64,000 nt of DNA from Rhodopseudomonas palustris (GTDB lineage: Bacteria; Pseudomonadota; Alphaproteobacteria; Rhizobiales; Xanthobacteraceae): positions 4,526,001-4,590,000 of the forward strand of contig NZ_CP019966.1 of NCBI RefSeq assembly GCF_003031265.1. The letters run 5' to 3'. Shown one piece after another: positions 15,619 through 24,749 of the stretch. The notes beneath the pieces are model-generated. The model did not search any database. It was given only the letters and a program-made list of their open reading frames with translations, and was not told the DNA's origin. Position numbers and translations under genes: made by a program. The stretch's first letter is position 1. Each line of letters opens with the position of its first letter.

Positions 15619-17814
15619 ATGCGAGATCACTCGACTGGACGCCGCGGTTTCGAAGGCGTGCTGATGGCCGTCGCGGCGACCTTCCTCACCGTGTCGGCGA
15701 CCTCCGTCCTGGCGCAATCGCCGACGCGGTCGCCCGCGGATCTCGCGATCGATGCCGCCGTGCCGGTGCCAAGCCCGGTCGATCTGCCGCCGCCCTCGGT
15801 CGGTGACTTCAAGCCCGAAACCCCTGCCGCCAAACCCGACGCCACCGCCAAGCCCGACATTGCTGCCGCTCCGGCACCTGTCGAACCCGCCAAGGACATT
15901 GCCGCCACCCCGGCGCCGGCTGCGCCCGAGCCGAGCAAAGACACCGCGGCAACTGCGCCCGCAGCCGAGCCCAAGACGGAAGCTCCGGCGGCAACCGCCA
16001 CCGCTCCTGCCGCCGTTCCCGCCGCGCCGGCGACCGATCAGGCAACGACCACCAAGCCGGCCGAACCGCAGAAGCCCGCCAGCACGGTTGCGTCGGCCGA
16101 CCAGCCGGTGGCCGACCAGCTTCGCGATCTGATCGCCAAGAGCGCGTCGCGCTACTTCGATCGCAAGGCCGAGCGCAGCGCGGTCGAGAAGTTCTACGAG
16201 ACCCGCGACTACGCGCCGGTGTGGACCAAGGCCGGCGCGCTGACCGCACAGGCCAAGGGGGTGATCGCGCGTCTGAAGGACGCCGCCGCCGACGGCCTCG
16301 ATCCGGAGGACTATCCGGTGCCGAGCTTTAGCGCCGCGACCTCGCCCGAGGCGCTCGCCGAAGCCGAGCTGCGGCTCACCGAGAGCATGATGGACTATGC
16401 GCGTCAGGCGCAAAGCGGCCGGATGCACTGGTCGCAGGTGTCGGCCGACATCCAGTATCCGGAACACCCGATCGATCCGGCCCAGGTGCTGGCGAAGGTC
16501 ACCACCGCGGCCGATGCGTCCACGGCGCTCGACAGTTACAACCCGCCGCACAAGCTGTATCGCGAGCTGAAGAAGAAGCTCGCCGAGCTGCGCGGCGAAG
16601 GCGACAAGCCGGTGATCAAGATCGCCGACGGCGAGACGCTGCGCTATCAGCCGGCCCGCAAGAAGCGCGCCGAAGTGAAGATGGACGATCCGCGCGTGCC
16701 GCAGCTGCGCGCCCGCCTCGGCGTCAGCGAAAACCCAGAGAGCACCACCTACGACGCGACGGTTGCGGCGGCGGTGCGGAAATTCCAGGACCACGCCGAC
16801 CTCAAGGCGACCGGCGTGCTCGACGAGCGCACCGTGAAGGCGCTGAACACGCCGAAGCGCGACCGCACCATCGACACCATCATCGTCAACATGGAGCGCT
16901 GGCGCTGGCTGCCGCGCGATCTCGGCGCGCCGTCGCTCGGCGATGCCTATGTGATCCTCAACATTCCGGACTACACGCTGAAGGTGATGCAGCACGGCGC
17001 CGAAGTGTGGACGACTCGCGTCGTCACCGGCAAGCCGGGCAAGCACGCCACCCCGCTGCTGACGGAGACGATGAAGTACATCACCGTCAACCCGACCTGG
17101 AACGTGCCGCCGTCGATCATCTACAACGAGTATCTGCCGGCGTTGCAGCAGGATCCGACCGTGCTCGACCGCATGGGTCTGAAGCTCGAGCGTAATCGCG
17201 ACGGCTCGATCCATATTTCGCAGCCGCCGGGCGAAGCCAACGCCCTCGGCCGCATCCGCTTCAACTTCCCGAACAAGTTCCTGGTGTATCAGCACGACAC
17301 CCCTGACAAGAACCTGTTCGCCCGCGAAGAGCGCGCGTTCAGCCACGGCTGCATGCGGGTGCAGAACCCGGACGTGTATGCGTCGACGCTGCTGAACATC
17401 GCGATGCCGGAGAAGGACTACACCCCGGCCAAGGTCCGGGCGATGTACGGCCGCAGCGAGGTCGATCTGAAGTTCCCGACCCCGATCCCGGTCAACATCA
17501 CCTATCAAACCGCGTTCGTTGACGACGCCGGCAAGCTGCAGCTCCGCAAGGACGTCTACGGCCGCGACGCGACGATGCTGGCGCTGCTCAAGAACGACAA
17601 GGGCAAGAACCTCGAAGCCGTGGTGGCCCACGCCCAGCCGAACTACACCCGCCCGACCCGGCTGCCCGACGGCGTCAGTGTCGCCGGCGACTACACCGGC
17701 TCGTCGGGAGCCTCGTCGAGCCCGTTCTCGTTCCTGGAGAACCTGTTCGGCGGCCCGCAGCCGCGTCAGCAGCAGCCGGCTCAGCGCAATCAGCGCCGGG
17801 TTTACGCCCGCTGA
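15619..17814 (+). CDS. LD-transpeptidase, YcbB/LdtD-like
   Basis: 731 residues. A signal peptide ends near residue 33 (SVLAQS), then about 130 residues of Ala/Pro/Thr-rich linker with short PAAP repeats. Next come a YcbB-type scaffold, a peptidoglycan-binding domain (VAAAVRKFQDHADLKATGVL) and a YkuD catalytic domain with AFSHGCMRVQN, where Cys is the nucleophile. LdtD-type enzymes make 3-3 cross-links in peptidoglycan. The C-terminus adds a Ser/Gln/Arg-rich tail. AGGGG precedes the ATG at 15619. The long linker suggests a protein reaching through the periplasm. A terminator follows. Confidence 0.9.
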   Translation: MRDHSTGRRGFEGVLMAVAATFLTVSATSVLAQSPTRSPADLAIDAAVPVPSPVDLPPPSVGDFKPETPAAKPDATAKPDIAAAPAPVEPAKDIAATPAPAAPEPSKDTAATAPAAEPKTEAPAATATAPAAVPAAPATDQATTTKPAEPQKPASTVASADQPVADQLRDLIAKSASRYFDRKAERSAVEKFYETRDYAPVWTKAGALTAQAKGVIARLKDAAADGLDPEDYPVPSFSAATSPEALAEAELRLTESMMDYARQAQSGRMHWSQVSADIQYPEHPIDPAQVLAKVTTAADASTALDSYNPPHKLYRELKKKLAELRGEGDKPVIKIADGETLRYQPARKKRAEVKMDDPRVPQLRARLGVSENPESTTYDATVAAAVRKFQDHADLKATGVLDERTVKALNTPKRDRTIDTIIVNMERWRWLPRDLGAPSLGDAYVILNIPDYTLKVMQHGAEVWTTRVVTGKPGKHATPLLTETMKYITVNPTWNVPPSIIYNEYLPALQQDPTVLDRMGLKLERNRDGSIHISQPPGEANALGRIRFNFPNKFLVYQHDTPDKNLFAREERAFSHGCMRVQNPDVYASTLLNIAMPEKDYTPAKVRAMYGRSEVDLKFPTPIPVNITYQTAFVDDAGKLQLRKDVYGRDATMLALLKNDKGKNLEAVVAHAQPNYTRPTRLPDGVSVAGDYTGSSGASSSPFSFLENLFGGPQPRQQQPAQRNQRRVYAR

Positions 17815-17862
17815 TCAGTAACCGCGTCCCCCTTCGGACGCGAAAAGTAGTTGAATGTTATC

Positions 17863-17888
17863 AAGGGCTCGCCGCGAGGCGGGCCCTT
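17863..17888 (+). terminator. Intrinsic terminator after the LD-transpeptidase gene
   Basis: AAGGGCTCGCC, loop GCGA, GGCGGGCCCTT (one G-T wobble), then GTTTGTT on the plus strand, about 50 bases past the stop. Confidence 0.8.
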
Positions 17889-18096
17889 GTTTGTTAACTC
17901 ACATTAACCATCCTCCATCTAGATTGCGGCACCGGGCTCGATTTCGCCATAGTCAGAGGGTTAAGGTTGATGATCGACTTGGGGTCACGGACGCCGTTTC
18001 CGGATCGCTAACTTCGGTAACGGCACGTCGCCCTGCCACGCTGACTTGGGGTTCGCGGGCAGGGTTTGTTGGTCGACCATTGGTGGGGCTGTTTTC

Positions 18097-19758
18097 GTGC
18101 TGGCTGCACTTTCGCGCCGTCTCAAATCACTGTCGATGCCCAGGGCCGGTTACGGCGCCGTACTGACGACGGCATTGCTGCTGGCGGGCGCCGGCTCGGT
18201 CCACGACGCATCAGCGGTCGGCGACAGCCGGACCCTGTCGTTCCACCACACCCATTCGGGCGAAAGCCTCACGGTCACCTTCAAGCGCAGCGGCCGTTAC
18301 GACGAAGACGCGCTGAAGCAGCTCAATCATTTCCTGCGCGACTGGCGGTCCCAGGAACAGACCGTGATGGACCGCCAACTGTTCGACATTCTGTGGGAAG
18401 TGTACCGGGACGTCGACGCCAAACAGCCGATCCAGATCATCTCCGCGTACCGCTCCCCTGCCACCAACGCCATGCTGCGCCGCCGCTCCTCGGGTGTGGC
18501 GCGCCACAGCCAGCACATGCAGGGCCACGCGATGGACTTCTTCATCCCGGGCGTGGCGCTGGAGCAGATCCGGTTCGCCGGCCTGCGGCTGCAGCGCGGC
18601 GGCGTCGGGTTCTATCCGACTTCCGGCTCGCCTTTCGTTCATCTCGATACCGGCGGTATCCGGCACTGGCCGCGGATGACCCCCGACCAGCTTGCCCGCG
18701 TGTTCCCGGACGGCCGCACCGTCCACATCCCGTCCAACGGCAAGCCGCTGCGTGGCTACGAGCTGGCGCTGGCGGACATCGAGAAGCGCCGCGACGGGAG
18801 CACCGTGGCCCCGGCCAAGAGCAACTTCCTCGCCGCGCTGTTCGGCGGCAAGTCGCGTGACGACGAGGACGAAGCCGCCGCGACAGCGGCACCGTCCGGT
18901 GCCAAGCCGATGGCCGACATCAAGGTTGCGGCTGCCGATGCGGTTGCGGCTGCGGCCGGCGTCAAGCCGGCCGACGTCGGCTCCAGCGATCCGGTGCCGA
19001 TGCCGCGCGCCAAGCCCGCCGGCGCCATCCAGCTCGCCTCCGCCGGCAACGTCGTATTGCCGGCGCCGCGCCCGGCCCAAGCTGCGAAGGCAGAGGCCAA
19101 GACTGCGGAGCCGAAGACGGCAGAATCGAAGACCGCCGACGCCAAGCCGCAGAGCCCGGCCGACATCATCAACGCCCGCGGGTTCTGGGACGACATTCCG
19201 GTGGCGCCGAAGCAGGCGAGCCCGGCCCAGGTCGCCGCCATCAGCGCCCGCCAGGCACTGGCCGCCGCCGACAAATCAGAACAGGCCGCCGCGATGAATG
19301 CGCTAGCCTACGCGCCGATGGCCCAGGACAATTCCTCCCAGCACGCCCAGACCCGCCATCCGCATGTCGTCACCGCAAGCGCCCCGCTGCCGCCGACGCG
19401 CGCATCGCTGCAGCGGCACGCCGCGGTATCGGGCAAGGTCGACAGTGTGATCGGCAAGTCGTCTGGTCAGGGCAAGACGGTGATCGCAACCTCGGCACGG
19501 CTCGCCGCCGCCGGCAGCCGCGACAACGACGTCTGGATTCGCGCCATGATCCTGATGCCGCGGGCGATGCACACCGCTGCCACCGTGATCGGCGATCCCG
19601 ACATGACGTTGCTGAGCGGCTATCTGGCCAAGCCCGAGGCGACACTGGCCACCAGCTTCGCCGACGATCCGCAGCCCGGCCTCTACGCCGACGCTTTCAG
19701 CGGCTCGGCGGTGGCGACGCTGACCACCACGGCATTTCCGGGCGACGCGTCCCGCTGA
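18097..19758 (+). CDS. DUF882 (M15A-like) cell-wall protein with long C-terminal extension
   Basis: About 553 residues. A hydrophobic segment (GAVLTTALLLAGAG) is a signal or anchor. Residues of roughly 45-230 are DUF882, with ISAYRSPATNAMLRRRSSG, SQHMQGHAMDFFIPGV and SPFVHLDTGGIRHWPRM, which hold the His/Asp zinc ligands of M15A peptidases such as VanX and L-alanyl-D-Glu endopeptidases. The second half is low-complexity Ala/Lys/Pro with repeated AKxAEPKTAE-type units and then a less repetitive end. GTG at 18097 with GGTGGGG upstream is my start; ATG at 18136 is an alternative. Together with its upstream neighbour it points to wall remodelling. Confidence 0.82.
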   Translation: MLAALSRRLKSLSMPRAGYGAVLTTALLLAGAGSVHDASAVGDSRTLSFHHTHSGESLTVTFKRSGRYDEDALKQLNHFLRDWRSQEQTVMDRQLFDILWEVYRDVDAKQPIQIISAYRSPATNAMLRRRSSGVARHSQHMQGHAMDFFIPGVALEQIRFAGLRLQRGGVGFYPTSGSPFVHLDTGGIRHWPRMTPDQLARVFPDGRTVHIPSNGKPLRGYELALADIEKRRDGSTVAPAKSNFLAALFGGKSRDDEDEAAATAAPSGAKPMADIKVAAADAVAAAAGVKPADVGSSDPVPMPRAKPAGAIQLASAGNVVLPAPRPAQAAKAEAKTAEPKTAESKTADAKPQSPADIINARGFWDDIPVAPKQASPAQVAAISARQALAAADKSEQAAAMNALAYAPMAQDNSSQHAQTRHPHVVTASAPLPPTRASLQRHAAVSGKVDSVIGKSSGQGKTVIATSARLAAAGSRDNDVWIRAMILMPRAMHTAATVIGDPDMTLLSGYLAKPEATLATSFADDPQPGLYADAFSGSAVATLTTTAFPGDASR

Positions 19759-19785
19759 CCTCTGCGGCAGCATCTGATTTGAAAA

Positions 19786-19816
19786 AAAAGTGCCCGGGCT
19801 GGTCCCGGGCACTTTT
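19786..19816. terminator. Bidirectional intrinsic terminator
   Basis: AAAAGTGCCCGGG/CCCGGGCACTTTT with a 5-base loop, A-run on the left and T-run on the right. It separates the convergent DUF882 and DUF2312 genes. Confidence 0.9.
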
Positions 19817-19886
19817 GTTTTCGGCGCCTCACCAGATCGGCAGCCATTGCGGGCCGATCCGGCAGCGGCAACAGACCCAAACGGTC

Positions 19887-20159
19887 TCAGAGCATCCCGA
19901 GCGCCTGCATGTAGGTTTCCAGGATCGTCTCCTGCTCGGCGCGTTCGTTGGCGTCCTGCTTGCGCATGCGGACGATGGTGCGCAGCGCCTTGACGTCGAA
20001 GCCGTTGCCCTTGGCCTCCGCATAGACGTCGCGGATGTCGTCGGAGATCGTCTTCTTCTCTTCCTCGAGACGTTCGATCCGCTCGATGATCGCCCGAAGC
20101 TGGTCCTTGGCGAAATTGGTCGCGGGATCCTCTTGGACGGCGGCAGCGGAGGTGGCCAT
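19887..20159 (-). CDS. DUF2312 (UPF0335) protein
   Basis: 90 residues, short and helical: [20 protein letters not shown] then [20 protein letters not shown] and [20 protein letters not shown]. This set of three segments is the DUF2312 domain, found almost only in alphaproteobacteria and their phages; it resembles GapR, a nucleoid-associated protein of Caulobacter that tracks overtwisted DNA. AGGAG precedes the ATG at 20159. A role in DNA topology is inferred from family, not proven here. Confidence 0.88.
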   Translation of the reverse strand: MATSAAAVQEDPATNFAKDQLRAIIERIERLEEEKKTISDDIRDVYAEAKGNGFDVKALRTIVRMRKQDANERAEQETILETYMQALGML

Positions 20160-20345
20160 CGTGCACTCCTGGCAGATAATGATTGGAAAAAGCGGCGGGG
20201 CGGTCGCCTCGCGCGCCGCATCTGCGCCGGACACTCTTCGCCGCGGCGCCTCCCGTCAAGGGGCATCACGCCCATCCACAGCGACCCACAGCGGAAATCG
20301 CCGGCGCCGAAATTGCGCCTTGATGCGCGGCGTGACGGCGCCGCG

Positions 20346-20645
20346 TCAGTGACTGTGCGGGTGAGATTTCTTGAACGCTTCGACCTGGTCCGGCGTGGCA
20401 ACGCTCTGATACTTCGCCTTCCAGGCTTCGTACGGCATACCGTAGACCGCCTCGCGGCTCTCCTCCCGGCTCAGTGCCACGCCCTGCGCATCTGCGGCGT
20501 CCTTCAGCCAGTTCGACAGACAGTTGCGACAGAACCCGGCGAGATTCATCAGGTCGATGTTCTGGACGTCGGTGCGTTCGCGCAGATGCGCCACCAGACG
20601 GCGAAACGCCGCCGCTTCCAATTCGGTCCGGGTGCTGTCGTCCAT
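20346..20645 (-). CDS. DUF1244 protein
   Basis: 99 residues with the conserved block DLMNLAGFCRNCLSNWLKDA, two cysteines in CRNC, then YGMPYEAWKAKYQ, ending with a His-rich tail (SHPHSH). The family is conserved across proteobacteria with no settled function; the CxxC pair could bind a metal. GGTGA precedes the ATG at 20645. It lies divergent from the DUF1036-pyk pair and upstream of DUF2312, an arrangement I recognise as recurrent in Rhizobiales. Confidence 0.85.
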   Translation of the reverse strand: MDDSTRTELEAAAFRRLVAHLRERTDVQNIDLMNLAGFCRNCLSNWLKDAADAQGVALSREESREAVYGMPYEAWKAKYQSVATPDQVEAFKKSHPHSH

Positions 20646-20835
20646 GCGGTCACCTTTGCTCGGGCTTGCGGTCTTCCCCAGATGGGGACGGGCTGAGATT
20701 TTGCCACATCTAGGGGGTACAGCCGACTCCGCCGCGCGGCGAGCGCGCTGCCGGCAGACCGCCCGCGGCGGCGCCGCCGTTGACAGGCCGCCCCTGTCAC
20801 GCGAAATCATCAGCAAATTGGTATAGCTTGGCTGC

Positions 20836-21420
20836 ATGATCATCACAGATTCCCTCCCCTTCCGGCATATCTGGGCCCGGCCCGCGGCCGCCGTGACGGC
20901 GGCGCTGGCCTTCGGCGCGCTGCTGTGCGGCAGCGCTCCGGCCGCCGCCGACTTCCGGCTGTGCAACAACACCTCGAGCCGGGTGGGAATCGCGCTGGGC
21001 TACAAGGACGTCGACGGCTGGACCACCGAGGGCTGGTGGAACGTGTCGTCGCGAAGCTGCGAGACGCTGCTCCGCGGCGCTCTGGTGGCGCGCTACTACT
21101 ACATCTACGCGCTCGATTACGACCGCGGCGGCGAGTGGTCGGGCCAGGCCTTCATGTGCTCGCGCGACAAGGAATTCACCATCAAGGGGACCGAGAACTG
21201 CCTGGCGCGCGGCTTCGACCGCACCGGCTTCTTCGAGGTCGACACCGGCGAGCAACGGGCCTGGACCGTGCAATTGACTGAAAGTAACGAACAGAACATG
21301 CAGAAGCTGCCGGGAATGCCCGGGGCGCCGGGGACCGGCTTGCCGGGCATTCCTCCGTCGCCGGGCCGCACCGCCCCCGCCACGCCTGGCAATCCAGGCG
21401 AGGCCGGGACCAAGCCATGA
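20836..21420 (+). CDS. DUF1036 secreted protein with collagen-like tail
   Basis: 194 residues. A signal peptide ends near residue 38 (APAAADF). The mature part is DUF1036: FRLCNNTSSRVGIALGYKD, WTTEGWWNVSSRSCETLL and YYYIYALDYDRGGEW, Cys-containing and aromatic. The last 40 residues are unusual: repeats of the form PGxPG and PGN (MPGAPGTGLPGIPPSPG), a short collagen-like stretch. The family is periplasmic, of unknown function. The stop codon overlaps the pyk start (ATGA), so the two are translationally coupled. Confidence 0.82.
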   Translation: MIITDSLPFRHIWARPAAAVTAALAFGALLCGSAPAAADFRLCNNTSSRVGIALGYKDVDGWTTEGWWNVSSRSCETLLRGALVARYYYIYALDYDRGGEWSGQAFMCSRDKEFTIKGTENCLARGFDRTGFFEVDTGEQRAWTVQLTESNEQNMQKLPGMPGAPGTGLPGIPPSPGRTAPATPGNPGEAGTKP

Positions 21421-22850
21421 GACGCCTGCGCCGGATCAAGATCCTCGCCACGCTCGGCCCCGCCTCTTCCGACAGCACGATGATCCGCAAGCTGTTCGAG
21501 GCCGGCGCCGACGTGTTCCGGATCAACATGAGCCACACCCCGCACGACAAGATGCGGGAGCTGGTGAAGACCATCCGTAACGTCGAGAGCAGCTATGGCC
21601 GCCCGATCGGCATCCTGGTCGATCTGCAGGGGCCGAAGCTGCGCCTCGGCTCGTTCGCCAACGGGCCGATCCAGCTCAACAACGGCTCGAACTTCGTCCT
21701 CGACTCGATCAAGGAGCCGGGCGACGAAACGCGGGTGTATCTGCCGCATCCGGAGATCCTGGCGGCCCTCAAGGTCGGTGACGCACTGCTGCTCGACGAC
21801 GGCAAGGTGCGCTTGATCTGCGAAGAGACGGTTGGCGATCGCGCGGTGACCCGCGTGGTGATCGGCGGCAAGATGAGCGACCGCAAGGGCGTCAGCCTGC
21901 CCGACACCGATCTGCCGATGTCGGCGATGACCAACAAGGACCGCGCCGACCTCGAGGCGGCGTGCGAGACAGGCATCGACTGGGTGGCGCTGAGCTTCGT
22001 GCAGCGCGCCGAAGACGTCGTCGAAGCCAAGCGGATGATCCGCGGCCGCGCCGCCGTGATGGCCAAGATCGAGAAGCCGCAGGCGATCGACCGGCTGCAG
22101 GACATTCTCGACGTCTCCGACGCGCTGATGGTGGCGCGCGGCGACCTCGGCGTCGAGATGCCGCTCGAGCGGGTGCCGAGCCTGCAAAAGCAAATGACCC
22201 GCATGGCACGGCGCGCCGGCAAGCCGGTGGTGGTCGCGACCCAGATGCTGGAATCGATGATCTCCAGCCCGGTGCCGACCCGAGCGGAAGTCTCCGACGT
22301 CGCCACCGCGGTGTATGAAGGCGCCGACGCGATCATGCTGTCGGCCGAATCCGCCGCCGGCAAATATCCGGTCGAAGCGGTGTCGACGATGAACCGCATC
22401 GGCGAAGAAGTTGAGCGCGACGTCACCTATCGCACGGTGGTGACGGCGCAGCGCCCCGATCCGGAAGCGACCGCCGGCGATGCCATCGCCGGCGCAGCAC
22501 GGCAGATCGCCGAAACTCTCGACCTGTCGGCGATCATCTGTTGGACTTCGTCGGGCTCAACCGCGCTACGGGTCGCACGCGAGCGGCCGAAGGTGCCGGT
22601 GGTGGCGATCACCCCGAGCATCAGCACCGGGCGCAAGCTGTCGGCGGTGTGGGGCGTGCATTGCGTCGTCGCCGAAGACGCCAAGGATCAGGACGACATG
22701 GTCGAGCGCGCCGGCCGCATCGCGTTCCGCGACGGCTTCGCCAAGTCCGGCCAGCGCGTCATCATCGTCGCCGGCGTCCCGCTCGGCACTCCGGGCGCCA
22801 CCAACATGGTCCGCATTGCCTATGTCGGACCGAGCGACGCGGAGATGTGA
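21417..22850 (+). CDS. pyk: Pyruvate kinase
   Basis: 477 residues, the full length for bacterial pyruvate kinase. It starts RRIKILATLGPASSDSTMI and FRINMSHTPHDK (substrate-binding), has IGILVDLQGPKLRLG, the catalytic Lys region MAKIEKPQAIDRLQDIL, and ARGDLGVEMPLERVPSLQK and ATQMLESMISSPVPTRAEVS (family signature). It transfers phosphate from phosphoenolpyruvate to ADP, the last step of glycolysis. ATGA overlap with the DUF1036 gene indicates one mRNA; this pairing with a secreted protein is conserved in the group but unexplained. Confidence 0.97.
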   Translation: MRRLRRIKILATLGPASSDSTMIRKLFEAGADVFRINMSHTPHDKMRELVKTIRNVESSYGRPIGILVDLQGPKLRLGSFANGPIQLNNGSNFVLDSIKEPGDETRVYLPHPEILAALKVGDALLLDDGKVRLICEETVGDRAVTRVVIGGKMSDRKGVSLPDTDLPMSAMTNKDRADLEAACETGIDWVALSFVQRAEDVVEAKRMIRGRAAVMAKIEKPQAIDRLQDILDVSDALMVARGDLGVEMPLERVPSLQKQMTRMARRAGKPVVVATQMLESMISSPVPTRAEVSDVATAVYEGADAIMLSAESAAGKYPVEAVSTMNRIGEEVERDVTYRTVVTAQRPDPEATAGDAIAGAARQIAETLDLSAIICWTSSGSTALRVARERPKVPVVAITPSISTGRKLSAVWGVHCVVAEDAKDQDDMVERAGRIAFRDGFAKSGQRVIIVAGVPLGTPGATNMVRIAYVGPSDAEM

Positions 22851-22880
22851 CTGAGGCTCTGCGATTAGAATCGAACCGAT

Positions 22881-22994
22881 CGTCATTCCGGGGCGCCGCG
22901 CAGCGGCGAACCCGGAATCCCGAGATGTCCTGACCTCAAGCCTAACAACCTCTGGATTCCGGGTTCGCAGGCTTCGCCTGCGCCCCGGAATGAC
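22881..22994. repeat. Dispersed palindromic repeat, type B (CATTCCGGGGC...)
   Basis: Left end CGTCATTCCGGGGCGCCGC with GGCGAACCCGGAATCC; right end GGATTCCGGGTTCGCAGGC with GCGCCCCGGAATGAC. The ends are inverted copies around a spacer of about 30 bases. It lies between convergent pyk and OsmC genes. Confidence 0.8.
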
Positions 22995-23005
22995 TGAAGA
23001 AGAGC

Positions 23006-23434
23006 TCAGCTCACCAGCTTTGCATCCAGCGTGATCTTGGTGTTGAGCAGCTTCGAGACCGGACACCCGGCTTTGGCCTTGGCGGCGCAGTCCTGGAAGG
23101 TGGCGTCGTCGGCGCCGGGGATCTTGGCGGTGAGCGTCAGATGGATCGCGGTGATGGCAAAGCCGTCGCCCTGCTTCTCCAACGTGACGTCCGCCTTGGT
23201 TTCCATCTGCTCGGCGGTGAGCTTGGCTTCGCCGAGGATCAGCGACAGCGCCATGGTGAAGCAGGCGGCGTGGGCGGCGCCGATCAGTTCCTCAGGGTTG
23301 GAGCCGGGCTTGCCTTCGAACCGGCTGGCGAAGCCGTAGGGATATTCGGACAGCGCGCCGCTCTTGGTCGAGATCGCGCCCTTGCCGTCCTTGATACCGC
23401 CCTGCCATTTCGCCGAACCGGATGTCGTGCTCAT
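23006..23434 (-). CDS. OsmC-family peroxiredoxin
   Basis: 142 residues. The OsmC fold is recognised by GSNPEELIGAAHAACFTMAL (first catalytic Cys) and CAAKAKAGCPVSKLLN (second Cys), the pair that reduces organic hydroperoxides using thiols. The middle part (TLEKQGDGFAITAIHLTLTA) gives the beta-sheet. GGGAGAT lies upstream of the ATG at 23434. In E. coli OsmC is osmotically and stationary-phase induced; no stress promoter motif is seen here. Single gene. Confidence 0.92.
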   Translation of the reverse strand: MSTTSGSAKWQGGIKDGKGAISTKSGALSEYPYGFASRFEGKPGSNPEELIGAAHAACFTMALSLILGEAKLTAEQMETKADVTLEKQGDGFAITAIHLTLTAKIPGADDATFQDCAAKAKAGCPVSKLLNTKITLDAKLVS

Positions 23435-23556
23435 TGGGATCTCCCGTGCTGATGTCGAATCGACCGCGCGGCACATCGTCCGTGCAGCGACGGTTGAGTG
23501 GACCTTGGATGTGGGGTGGTTCGGCCGGATTCAAAGCACGACGACGCAGAAGCGCG

Positions 23557-24219
23557 TCAGATGTCGCGGCCCTCGACCTTCTCCGACAGCGTCTTGACGA
23601 GGTCGGGCACCTTGTCGAGATGCGGATTGAGCGCGAGCGCCCTGCGGAACGCATCGAGCGCCCGTTTGTCGTCGCCGAGTTCCTGCATGATCATGCCGAG
23701 GCCGGCGAGCGCACCGAAATGCCGCGGCTCACGTGCCAGCACCTGCTCGATGTCTTCGAGCGAGTGCATGTAGTCGTTCTGCAAATAGTAAATCGTCGCG
23801 CGCCGGTTCCAGCCTTCGACGTAATCCGGCCTCAGCTTGACCACGGCGTCGAGCAGCTTCAACGCGACGTCGAACTGCTTGGCATCCATCGCCACCTTCG
23901 AGCGCGCCATCAGCAGCGCAGTGGTGTCGCTGGTGGTCTGGCTCCACAGCGCCCAGATTCGCCCTTCGACGTGTTTGGCGCTGGCCTCATCGGGCGCAGC
24001 CTTCAGGGCACCGAACAGGAAGTCGAGGCCCTTGGTGCGGTCGGTCGGCACCCGCGGCAGCTTCTCCGGCGGTGCCGGCGGCTGCGCGAGCGGCTTCTCC
24101 AGCGGATGCTTGGGTCCGTCGGGGGCCTGGGCTCGCGCGCCCTCAGGCATACCCAGCGCCAAAGTCGCAAGCGCCAAGGCGCAGAGGCCGAACCGAAAAT
24201 GTCGAGGGGCGAACGCCAT
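23557..24219 (-). CDS. Secreted TPR-repeat protein
   Basis: 220 residues. A signal peptide covers about residues 1-31 (LALATLALGMPEGARAQA). After a Pro-rich linker there are tetratricopeptide repeats: KQFDVALKLLDAVVKLRPDY, then EGWNRRATIYYLQNDYMHSL and GALAGLGMIMQELGDDKRAL, ending with FRRALALNPHLDKVPDLV. TPR arrays bind partner proteins; this one would act in the periplasm. No Shine-Dalgarno is obvious before the ATG at 24219. It lies 96 bases downstream of rpmJ, with a hairpin between. Confidence 0.8.
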   Translation of the reverse strand: MAFAPRHFRFGLCALALATLALGMPEGARAQAPDGPKHPLEKPLAQPPAPPEKLPRVPTDRTKGLDFLFGALKAAPDEASAKHVEGRIWALWSQTTSDTTALLMARSKVAMDAKQFDVALKLLDAVVKLRPDYVEGWNRRATIYYLQNDYMHSLEDIEQVLAREPRHFGALAGLGMIMQELGDDKRALDAFRRALALNPHLDKVPDLVKTLSEKVEGRDI

Positions 24220-24242
24220 TGCGACAGTCTAGACACGACAAA

Positions 24243-24263
24243 GCGCGCTGCAAAGCAGCGCGC
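24243..24263 (-). terminator. Intrinsic terminator after rpmJ
   Basis: GCGCGCTGC/GCAGCGCGC with a 3-base loop; on the minus strand TTTGTCGTG follows. It lies 52 bases past the rpmJ stop and just upstream of the TPR gene start. Confidence 0.65.
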
Positions 24264-24314
24264 GCGTCACAGCGGCGTGAGATCGAGGCGCGGGCCGCGA
24301 GCGGCCCAGCGCAA

Positions 24315-24440
24315 TCAGCCCTGGCGGGCCTTGAACCGACGCTGGGTCTTGTTGATGACGTAGAGCCGGCCCTTACGGCGCACCAGGCGGTTTTCGCGGT
24401 GGCGGGTGAGCAGCGACTTCAGCGAGTTACGGACCTTCAT
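24315..24440 (-). CDS. rpmJ: 50S ribosomal protein L36
   Basis: 41 residues starting [20 protein letters not shown], then [21 protein letters not shown]. This is bL36 of the type lacking the four zinc-binding cysteines (in zinc-bearing L36 they form a CxxC...CxxxxH pattern), so it is the zinc-independent form. The gene is too short for normal ORF thresholds but has the full-length family sequence. Alphaproteobacteria commonly encode only this form. It is monocistronic. Confidence 0.95.
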
Positions 24441-24749
24441 GGGTCTATCCTGACTGTTTGAAAGGCCGTGACAATTGGCCGAATACAAAACGATAACAGC
24501 CCGCCGGCGGAAGCCCGCCCGGGTCGGTGCTGTATCTATCCAGCGACTCCCGACCTGTCAATCGATCCACCGCCGGAACCGGCAGGCCATTGCGGAAAAC
24601 CAGCGCTGGGCCGGCGGCCACACCAAGGTAAGGCGCAAAATTCGCCGGACGCCGACGGTTTGGGCCGCTTCACAGCTCCGCAAAATAATTATACACCATA
24701 ATCAATTCTTCGCCGCAAGAAGGCGAGAAATGCCCGAAGGAAACGCCCG
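24441..24749. other. Intergenic region between rpmJ and the amidohydrolase gene
   Basis: About 310 bases. The part near rpmJ carries its promoter. The right third is markedly AT-rich (around 24681-24710) compared with its surroundings and includes the small inverted repeat listed separately. No gene is supported. Confidence 0.4.
24688..24702. promoter_or_regulatory. ATTAT-ACACC-ATAAT inverted repeat, possible operator
   Basis: Five-base arms in an AT-rich patch 48 bases before the amidohydrolase ATG at 24750. The arrangement resembles a MarR- or TetR-type operator, but the match is short and the regulator unknown. Confidence 0.3.
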
